A DNA stretch of 64,000 bases. Origin: Zhongshania sp. R06B22. Its GTDB lineage: Bacteria; Pseudomonadota; Gammaproteobacteria; Pseudomonadales; Spongiibacteraceae. Under the pieces are notes generated by a model. It made no database searches, was not told the DNA's origin, and was given only the letters and a program-made list of their open reading frames with translations. Shown here in pieces: positions 26,377 through 33,122 of the stretch (its first letter is position 1; each line of letters starts with the position of its first letter). The position numbers were made by a program, and so were the translations under genes. The stretch lies in contig NZ_JBFRYB010000001.1 in the NCBI RefSeq assembly GCF_040892595.1, positions 434,001 to 498,000 on the forward strand. Reading direction: 5' to 3'.

Positions 26377-26994
26377 TTAGGGTGTAGATAAGCTGCTAAA
26401 TTCCTCAAACAACTGCTCCTGCAGCGCCGGGTATAGGCTAAGGAACTGCTGCTCAATAAAAGGCAGGCGAAGCGCGAGTTCCCCACCGCAGTAACTCAAG
26501 GGGTTTTCTCTAGGTACTCGCTTTGCGATACGCGCCAGCATGGCCTCAATGTTATCCCAGCTGTCCATTTTACTGAGGACATCGTATTCCGCCAAAAAAT
26601 GTATTTGCCTTGCGGCCGCTCGCGGGTAGTCGCCCTTGTTCAGGAGTACGTGCTGATAGCAATCCTGAGTAAAGCTATTAATCGGACTTGCGTGTAGCTC
26701 ATTCCAGCGCAGACTCAGGCAGTGATCAAAGCACACATCTAACATAATGCCGCCGTAGCGACGATAGCCCGCTGGCAATATAGCGAGGCACTCGCTAACC
26801 AGTGTATGACTGTCGGTGAGTGCGTCTATGCGGCGGTGAAGGCGAATGCCGATTTCCCATGCTGCGGGATAATTACCCTGCAGTGGGCCTTTAACAAAGT
26901 CGCCTAGCAGCCCACCAATCAATAGGCCCTGTTGATCTAAGCCAGTGCGACTTGCCAGCTGGTGGGCCAAATGAAAGTGGGCGAGATAATTCAC
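26377..26994 (-). CDS. acpH: Acyl-carrier-protein phosphodiesterase
   Basis: 205 residues of the AcpH (DUF479) family. It removes the 4'-phosphopantetheine arm from holo-ACP. Starts MNYLAHFHLA, the family hallmark, with GGLLGDFVKGPLQG and GIRLHRRIDALTD next; the Asp and His residues are the expected metal ligands (HD-like fold), and MLDVCFDHCLS holds the Asp/His pair. Its ATG overlaps the gshA stop by four bases, so it is co-translated with gshA. Confidence 0.88.
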   Translation of the reverse strand: MNYLAHFHLAHQLASRTGLDQQGLLIGGLLGDFVKGPLQGNYPAAWEIGIRLHRRIDALTDSHTLVSECLAILPAGYRRYGGIMLDVCFDHCLSLRWNELHASPINSFTQDCYQHVLLNKGDYPRAAARQIHFLAEYDVLSKMDSWDNIEAMLARIAKRVPRENPLSYCGGELALRLPFIEQQFLSLYPALQEQLFEEFSSLSTP

Positions 26995-28556
26995 AGATCC
27001 TGATACTGCTCATAGAAGCGACGGAGATATTCGTCGAAGTTTTCGTTTTGCTCGGCCTCAACCTCTGCTAGGGCAGCAATCGAGGTTTCGCGCATGCTTG
27101 CAAAGCGTTCGCTCTCTTCGGCGCTTAGGCCGCGCTCGCGAAATACCTTGGCGTGTTGCAGCGACTCTTCCATGGCGTAGTGATAGTAGCTGTCGTTGCG
27201 TTTCTCTAGCGCCGCCAAAATCTGTGCCGACGGGGTGAGGCTGACATCGTGAACCTTGGCAAGTTGGGCTTCGCAGCTTTGGCTATACGCATCGCTGCTG
27301 TGGGCAGAATCGAGCTGGGCGGCAACCCGACCAATCTCGCCGATTAATTCTTCCGCCCATTCTGCCAGCGGCCTAGGACTGCCGCTTTGTTCTAGCTCTA
27401 GACCAGGTTCACGACCGCGATTCACCACCGTCAATAAATTGCGACTGATCTCAGCGTTGTGGTCGTCGTTACAGGGCGGGCTATCTTGATAAAGGCAGTA
27501 GAGTAAAAAGGCATCAATAAAGCGGATTTGCTCTGCGTTAATACCCACCGGCAACATGGGGTTCACATCAATACAGCGCACCTCTATATATTCCACCCCA
27601 CCACGGCAGAGGGCGCCCAGCGGAATCTCGCCGCTCTCGGTGACACGCTTAGGGCGAATGGGGCTGTAAAATTCGTTTTCAATTTGGAGCAGGCCGGATG
27701 ATAGTTGCTCGCCCTTGGCAATACCTTCGTAGTCGCTATGCGAAGTGGTGATGGCACCCTTCAATGTCTCCACATAGAAATCTAAATGGTTGTAGCAAAT
27801 GTGCAGGTTTTTCTGGGCGTTGCTTTGATAGCCCAAGTCACCCATACGCAGTGACGTCGCGTGCGGGCCGTAAAGGGTGTGCTCTCCCAATGGCTGCAAT
27901 TGATGTGGTTTACCGTTTAAAAAGCAGCGCGATACTGCCGGTGCGGCGCCAAATAAATAGATGAGCAGCCAAGCATAGCGGCGGAAGTTACGAATTAAGC
28001 CAAAGTAGTTATTGGTGATATAGGTCTTGAGTGGCAAATCGCTATTTTCGGCGGCGTGTAACTCTTCCCACACCGATTTGGGTAGAGAGAAATTGTAGTG
28101 AATACCAGCAATGGTTTGCATTTTGCGACCGTAGCGGTGCCCTAAACCTAGGCGATAACGGGTTTTCATAGTGGCGGTATTGCTGCTGCCAAAGCGGGCG
28201 ACGGGAATGTCGCTGTCGTTTTTGCCCAAGCGACAGGGCATGCTCGCATTCCAAATGGTTTCATCGCCCATTTCACTCACAGCAAAGCGATGTATGGCGT
28301 CTAACTCATTTAAGGTGTCGTCTATAGAGTTGCTTACCGGGGTGATGAACTCCAGTAAGGCTTCTGAGAAATCGGTGGTGATTGAGGGATGGGTCATGGC
28401 CGAGCCAAACGCCGCGGGGTGATCGGTTTGGGCCAGTATTGCCTCGGGGTCGGCTCTGAGGCTTTCTTTCTCGACGCCGCGCTGGATCTCTCGCAAGAGA
28501 TGTTGTCGTGGAGCTGCTGCAAAAAATGCCAGCCTTTGTTCTAGCGATGTGGCCAA
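26991..28556 (-). CDS. gshA: Glutamate-cysteine ligase
   Basis: 521 residues, near the 518 of E. coli GshA. First step of glutathione synthesis: ATP-dependent joining of Glu and Cys. I place the start at a TTG at 28556 (LATSLEQRLAFF) because GAGGA lies 8 bases before it and homologues begin here; the frame stays open for 158 more codons upstream but that part overlaps the divergent peroxidase gene and has no family character. Blocks: LREIQRGVEKESLR, TDFSEALLEFITP, AGIHYNFSLP, EVRCIDVNPMLPVG. gshB is not in the window. Leads the tightly packed run to lrgB. Confidence 0.9.
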   Translation of the reverse strand: MATSLEQRLAFFAAAPRQHLLREIQRGVEKESLRADPEAILAQTDHPAAFGSAMTHPSITTDFSEALLEFITPVSNSIDDTLNELDAIHRFAVSEMGDETIWNASMPCRLGKNDSDIPVARFGSSNTATMKTRYRLGLGHRYGRKMQTIAGIHYNFSLPKSVWEELHAAENSDLPLKTYITNNYFGLIRNFRRYAWLLIYLFGAAPAVSRCFLNGKPHQLQPLGEHTLYGPHATSLRMGDLGYQSNAQKNLHICYNHLDFYVETLKGAITTSHSDYEGIAKGEQLSSGLLQIENEFYSPIRPKRVTESGEIPLGALCRGGVEYIEVRCIDVNPMLPVGINAEQIRFIDAFLLYCLYQDSPPCNDDHNAEISRNLLTVVNRGREPGLELEQSGSPRPLAEWAEELIGEIGRVAAQLDSAHSSDAYSQSCEAQLAKVHDVSLTPSAQILAALEKRNDSYYHYAMEESLQHAKVFRERGLSAEESERFASMRETSIAALAEVEAEQNENFDEYLRRFYEQYQDL

Positions 28557-28693
28557 AATGGCTTCCTCAGCGGAGCTTGAAAAGGCCGCTAAGTGTAAAT
28601 CCGTGCTGGGTTGTGAACAAGCGTTGTAAGTGACGTGATTGTCATGTTCATCAAGTCCTGATAAAAGAAGGCCCTGAATTGAGGAGAACGATA

Positions 28694-29590
28694 ATGTCTG
28701 AACCACAGGCCGGTATTTTTGTTGAGGGGAGCAGCTCTCATTTTTTTCTGGAATATAAACTTGTTGACGGTCTAAGCCTTGAGCAGCTGAGCGATTCGGT
28801 GTCGAAGGCAGTGGCTTTGAGCGACGCCGGTGTAAATCGGGTATGGGCATTTGGTGCCGATTGCTGGCGCAGTATTGCACCGGCTGCCTGCCCCGCCGAT
28901 TTAAAGCCGTTTGCGGCAATTGGCGAGGGTCGGCAGGTAGCCCCTGCAAGCCAGCGAGGTATTTTTCTGTGGCTGCATGGCGATAATCATAGTGCAAACT
29001 TTGATGCGGCGATGACTGCCACCGCTGCATTGGCGGCCGTTGCGACGCTGCAGTTAGAGAAAATCGGCTTTTTGTATAAAGACTCCCGGGATTTGACCGG
29101 CTTTATAGATGGCACCGAAAACCCCAAGGGGCGAGGGCAGCAGACGGTCGCCTTAATTCCGGAGGACGAGCCCGGCGCCGGTGGTAGCTATGTGATGAGT
29201 CAGCAGTGGGTGCATAATTTAAGGTCGTTTAGCGCCCTGAGTCAGCCTGAGCAAGAGGCGGTCATTGGCCGTACCAAGCCCGACAGTATTGAACTCAATG
29301 ACGAGGCAATGCCGGATAATTCCCATGTTAGCCGCAGTGATGTAAAAATAAATGGCGTTGCCCAAAAATTATACCGGCGTAGTGTGCCCTATGGTGGTGT
29401 CTTGGAACATGGCTTGTATTTTCTGGCATTTAGCGCCGATATTCGCCGATTCGACCATATATTGCAGAGCATGTTTGGCGTCAGCGGCGATGGTGTTCAC
29501 GACCGTTTAACGGACTTTTCCACGCCAGTGAGCGGAAGTTATTGGTTTGCGCCATCAGCCGCTGAACTTTTTGCAATCGGCTCCCTCTAA
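28694..29590 (+). CDS. DyP-type (YfeX-like) heme peroxidase
   Basis: 298 residues. Ferredoxin-like fold with the DyP signature GFIDGTENPKG (Asp139 as acid-base catalyst) near residues 136-146, proximal heme ligand His211 (DNSHVSR) and distal Arg in LYRRSVPYGG. No Tat signal, so cytoplasmic, B/P-type like YfeX. GAGGAG sits 7 bases before the ATG at 28694, which settles the start against an ATG five codons upstream. Divergent from gshA, 137 bases between starts; a shared link to oxidative stress is inferred. Ends in a strong terminator. Confidence 0.9.
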   Translation: MSEPQAGIFVEGSSSHFFLEYKLVDGLSLEQLSDSVSKAVALSDAGVNRVWAFGADCWRSIAPAACPADLKPFAAIGEGRQVAPASQRGIFLWLHGDNHSANFDAAMTATAALAAVATLQLEKIGFLYKDSRDLTGFIDGTENPKGRGQQTVALIPEDEPGAGGSYVMSQQWVHNLRSFSALSQPEQEAVIGRTKPDSIELNDEAMPDNSHVSRSDVKINGVAQKLYRRSVPYGGVLEHGLYFLAFSADIRRFDHILQSMFGVSGDGVHDRLTDFSTPVSGSYWFAPSAAELFAIGSL

Positions 29591-29622
29591 TCATTTGAAG
29601 TCTCCTACTCAAGGTATATTTT

Positions 29623-29650
29623 GAGCGCTCATATGAGCGCTCTTTTTTTT
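29623..29650 (+). terminator. Rho-independent terminator of the DyP peroxidase gene
   Basis: A 20-base perfect palindrome built from GAGCGCTCAT and its complement (29623-29642), followed by eight T (29643-29650). It starts 33 bases after the stop codon. Confidence 0.9.
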
Positions 29651-29788
29651 GCCTGAATTTTCTTGTCCCCCTCCGTACTGAAGCTGACTGGCAACAAGCT
29701 TGCCGAATTACGAATCACTTTACTCCTGTCAGTTTGCTTGGCATTGTTCGTCCACAGTTAAGTGATTGTCTAAGATCTGGAGATAATA

Positions 29789-31900
29789 ATGAATAATATC
29801 GGTCTGCCCCCCTTGCGGTGGGTCAGTTTGGTTTGTGCTCCGCTATTTCTATTGGCGTGCAGTAAAGCGCCTATACCGGCAGATATGGCGTCGGCTGCTG
29901 AGCCAGTCATCGTTCAGGAGTGGAGTAAGCACGGCGGCAGTGACGCAGAGCAGCGGTTCTCGCCGCTTGAGCAGATTACCCCTGCCAATGTTGAGCAATT
30001 AGGCTTGGCGTGGGCATTCGATTTGGGCGTTAGTCGCGGTATTGAGGCGACACCGCTAGTGGTTGATGGTGTGATTTATGTGACCGCTACCTGGAATAAA
30101 GTGTCTGCGCTAGACGCGAGAACGGGTGAGCTGCGCTGGCAATTTGACCCCCAGGTCGATCGCAGCAAGGCGGCCGATTTGTGCTGTGATGCGGTGAATC
30201 GTGGGGTCGCTTATTCCGACGGCAAAATCATCACGGGCACTATTGATGGTCGCTTAATCGCATTAGATGCCAAAACCGGCAAAAAATTATGGGACGTTGT
30301 CACCGTAGATCAAAGTCAGCCATACACCATTACCGGTGCGCCGCGGATTGTTAATGGCAAGGCCATTATTGGTAATGGCGGCGCGGAATACGGTGTGCGT
30401 GGCTATGTGTCAGCTTATGACGTTAATAATGGCGACATGGTTTGGCGCTTTTATACGGTGCCCGGTAATCCTGCCGACGGCTTTGAAAGCCCAGCAATGG
30501 CCAAGGCCGCAGAAACCTGGAAAGGCGAGTGGTGGAAATACGGTGGTGGCGGCACGGTATGGGACTCCATGGCCTACGACCCAGAGCTGGATTTACTTTA
30601 TGTTGGGGTTGGTAATGGCTCACCCTGGAATCAAAATATTCGCAGCCCCGGTGGCGGCGACAATCTCTATCTCTCTTCGATAGTCGCGCTGCGGCCCGAG
30701 ACGGGCGAGTACGTTTGGCATTACCAAACGACCCCAGGAGAGACTTGGGATTACACCGCCACCCAGCATATGATTCTGGCGGAGCTAGATATTGATGGTA
30801 AGCCGCGCAAAGTTATTATGCAGGCGCCCAAAAATGGCTTTTTCTATGTGATTGATCGCGCCACCGGTGAACTTCTGTCGGCAGAGAATTACGTTCCCGT
30901 TAACTGGGCAACGCATATTGATACGAAAACTGGTCGGCCGGCAGAAGTGCCCGAGGCACGTTGGGGTGGACGAGCGCCACACTTACAATTGCCGGGCCCG
31001 TTTGGCGGGCATAACTGGCATCCCATGTCGTTCAGCCCCGATACCGGACTTGTTTATATTCCTGCTATCGAAGCCCCCTATATATATTCAGATGATAAAA
31101 ACTTTAGCTTTAAAGAAGGCCATTGGAATACCGGTGCAGACAGCGCGATGGGTTCGCTGCCCACCGACATGGCGCAATTTAAAGCCATAAAGGCTGCGCT
31201 GAAAGGTCGCCTATTGGCCTGGGATCCGGTTAAGCAGCGTCCGGCTTGGCAGGTGGAGCATGGCAGCCCTTGGAATGGCGGGGTCTTGTCGACCGCAGGC
31301 GGCTTGGTATTTCAGGGTAATGCCGATGCCAAGCTGGTTGCCTATCGGGCCGACACAGGTGAGCGTTTGTGGGACTTCTTTGCCCAGACCGGGATTGTGG
31401 CGCCACCGATTAGCTATGAGTTAGACGGTGAGCAATACCTTGCGGTGGCCTCAGGTTGGGGCGGAACCTTCACCCTGGTTTATGGTGGTCTGTTCCCCGC
31501 AGGAAGCGATGCCGGTGTCGGCCGTTTAATGGTATTTAAACTAGGCGCCACCGCCAAGTTACCGGTCTTGGCAGAGTCTACTATGGCAAAACCGACACCG
31601 CCGGCATCTACTGCCAATGCGGCGACGATCGCTAAAGGTAAGCAACTTTACGATAACAATTGTGTTGTTTGTCATGGCGATCACGTTATTTCTAGTGGAC
31701 TAATTCCTGACTTGCGCTGGTCGCCGCTACTTAATAGCGATGAGGCGTTTAAAGCCGTGGTGATTGACGGTGGTTTAACGTCGCGCGGTATGCCTGCTTT
31801 TAGGGGCATAATCAGTGAAAGCGAATTAAAAATACTGCGTGCCTATATTATTTCTGCGGCCAATGAAGGCCTGGAAGAGAAGCTGGGAATAGGTAAATAA
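29789..31900 (+). CDS. PQQ-dependent quinohemoprotein alcohol dehydrogenase, lipoprotein
   Basis: 703 residues. N-terminal signal with lipobox LLAC (Cys24), unusual for this family, which is normally soluble periplasmic. Residues about 45-590 form the eight-bladed PQQ propeller with repeated W-blade motifs (LDARTGELRW, LDAKTGKKLWD). Vicinal Cys132-Cys133 (LCCDAVNRG) form the redox disulfide over PQQ; GETWDYTATQ supplies the catalytic Asp region. A C-terminal cytochrome c domain carries CVVCH (C625, C628, H629) with axial Met about 668 (RGMPAF). Type II quinohemoprotein enzymes oxidise primary alcohols and feed the respiratory chain. GGAG precedes the ATG. No pqq genes adjoin. Confidence 0.9.
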   Translation: MNNIGLPPLRWVSLVCAPLFLLACSKAPIPADMASAAEPVIVQEWSKHGGSDAEQRFSPLEQITPANVEQLGLAWAFDLGVSRGIEATPLVVDGVIYVTATWNKVSALDARTGELRWQFDPQVDRSKAADLCCDAVNRGVAYSDGKIITGTIDGRLIALDAKTGKKLWDVVTVDQSQPYTITGAPRIVNGKAIIGNGGAEYGVRGYVSAYDVNNGDMVWRFYTVPGNPADGFESPAMAKAAETWKGEWWKYGGGGTVWDSMAYDPELDLLYVGVGNGSPWNQNIRSPGGGDNLYLSSIVALRPETGEYVWHYQTTPGETWDYTATQHMILAELDIDGKPRKVIMQAPKNGFFYVIDRATGELLSAENYVPVNWATHIDTKTGRPAEVPEARWGGRAPHLQLPGPFGGHNWHPMSFSPDTGLVYIPAIEAPYIYSDDKNFSFKEGHWNTGADSAMGSLPTDMAQFKAIKAALKGRLLAWDPVKQRPAWQVEHGSPWNGGVLSTAGGLVFQGNADAKLVAYRADTGERLWDFFAQTGIVAPPISYELDGEQYLAVASGWGGTFTLVYGGLFPAGSDAGVGRLMVFKLGATAKLPVLAESTMAKPTPPASTANAATIAKGKQLYDNNCVVCHGDHVISSGLIPDLRWSPLLNSDEAFKAVVIDGGLTSRGMPAFRGIISESELKILRAYIISAANEGLEEKLGIGK

Positions 31901-31905
31901 AATAA

Positions 31906-31938
31906 GTTAGGAGCGACAGGTTTTCTGTCGCTCCTAAC
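31906..31938. terminator. Perfect 14-bp hairpin after the PQQ dehydrogenase gene
   Basis: GTTAGGAGCGACAG (31906-31919) and CTGTCGCTCCTAAC (31925-31938) pair without mismatch around a 5-base GTTTT loop, six bases after the stop codon. No T-run follows, so it could be a transcript stabiliser or a factor-assisted terminator. Confidence 0.65.
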
Positions 31939-32253
31939 AAGCATGCCATCATTGCCTCGCCTTTCCGAAATTTTAGAAATGATAGCAGGGCTTATGTTTA
32001 ACTCGTGTTCAACTTTCTCGCCGTTTTTATTCTATATACCCTGTTTTTTAATATAGTTGTTCTAGTTGCGTAAAAATTATTTTTGCACATTTCAAATACA
32101 TGGCATAAAAAACATTTTTCATGGTAATTTGCTAAATGTTGGTCTGTTTTAGTGATTAATTTGCAAAACCTTTTTTAAAAATTTGACGACGGAACCGAGT
32201 CATATCTTCAAAGTCTAATGATCGGTTATTTTCTGACGAGGCGTTGAGACATT
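31939..32253. other. AT-rich intergenic stretch
   Basis: About 315 AT-rich bases ahead of the small lipoprotein gene at 32254, presumably holding its promoter. A GACGAGG about 15 bases before that ATG may serve as its ribosome site. No protein-like reading frame. Confidence 0.45.
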
Positions 32254-32466
32254 ATGAAAAATATTCTAATAGGAAGTTCTTTGGTGGTGGCGGCGATATT
32301 TCTAAGCGCATGTTCAGATGATAAAGCAGCAGCGCCAGCAGCGAATCAAGGATCAACTGCCGTAAGTATTGACACCGGCGATGGTTCTTTTTCGTTTAAA
32401 ACTAATAGTGACGGAGATAGTACTTCCGTCAGTGTGGATGCTGGAAAAGACAGCGATAAAAAGTAG
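32254..32466 (+). CDS. Short acidic lipoprotein, unknown function
   Basis: 70 residues. Signal peptide with lipobox LSAC (Cys20) followed by Ser-Asp-Asp; Asp at +3 gives no clear inner-membrane retention under the +2 rule, so outer-membrane sorting is likely. The mature part is Ala/Gly/Ser/Asp-rich with two similar short strands, AVSIDTGDGSFSF and SVSVDAGKDSD, which look like a tiny duplicated beta-hairpin. It is bounded by its own hairpin terminator, so monocistronic. Confidence 0.65.
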   Translation: MKNILIGSSLVVAAIFLSACSDDKAAAPAANQGSTAVSIDTGDGSFSFKTNSDGDSTSVSVDAGKDSDKK

Positions 32467-32483
32467 TTTGTAGTAATAGAGTT

Positions 32484-32517
32484 TTATCTCTGCGTAGTTA
32501 ATCCCACGCAGAGATAA
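32484..32517. terminator. Hairpin terminator after the short lipoprotein gene
   Basis: TTATCTCTGCGT (32484-32495) pairs with ACGCAGAGATAA (32506-32517), a perfect 12-bp stem with a 10-base loop, 17 bases after the stop codon. T-rich flanks on the left; the downstream T-run is weak. Confidence 0.65.
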
Positions 32518-32677
32518 TTCTAAACAATAAGTAAAAAGCCAATTCAAATAGTTCAAAACTCATAGCAAGCACTTGCCTCGCGTCTCAGATTATTAAGGTA
32601 TGGGCTATGGTATAGAAGACATAGCTTGCATATATTGTCATCATGCACGGGCAAACCTTAACGAAGCGATTAAATGT

Positions 32678-32959
32678 ATGAGTAATGACTCAGAGATACG
32701 TGACTTACTGGCTTTGGAACGCACACGTCTTGCTAATGAGCGGACATTTCTTGCATACATCCGCACGGCCCTATCATTGATTGCTGGTGCAATAGTATTA
32801 TTTCAGTTTTTCGCATCTCTGCATGCCTATCTTGCGATAGCGTGGGTTCTCGTAATTTTTGGCTTACTAGTGCTCATCTTTGGAATCTATAGATTTTTTT
32901 ATGTCCGATCTGAGCTTAGTAGATATCGAGCTAAGCCAAGTAATTCACCCAATCAATAG
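32678..32959 (+). CDS. DUF202 family membrane protein
   Basis: 93 residues from the ATG at 32678. The DUF202 hallmark LALERTRLANERTFLAYIRT covers residues about 10-30, followed by two membrane helices (about 32-50 and 55-78) and a basic tail FYVRSELSRYRAK. An upstream open frame of 26 residues contains no family features, so the internal start is preferred, although its ribosome site is weak. Function of the family is not established; it lies near other envelope genes. Confidence 0.75.
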   Translation: MSNDSEIRDLLALERTRLANERTFLAYIRTALSLIAGAIVLFQFFASLHAYLAIAWVLVIFGLLVLIFGIYRFFYVRSELSRYRAKPSNSPNQ

Positions 32960-33122
32960 ACATAGATTCGCACATTAAATTGTATAGTTATTAAGCATTA
33001 CCCCCCCGTTCACGGGGTAGCGCTTATTGGCGTAACGAAATATTCTCCCGAGTTAGCTAGCAGTACTGCGTTGGTTTATAGCGCGAAAATACTGAGCGGA
33101 ATAATTAACTCTGGAGAAGTGT

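Noticed and set aside
28557..29030. 158-codon N-terminal extension of gshA
   Set aside because: It overlaps the divergent peroxidase gene, has low-complexity composition, and a ribosome site with family-consistent start lies at 28556.
32998..33019. C-rich hairpin TACCCC...CGGGGTA before the repeat lipoprotein gene
   Set aside because: Short stem, no T-run, and 100 bases from any stop codon on either strand; not enough to call a terminator.
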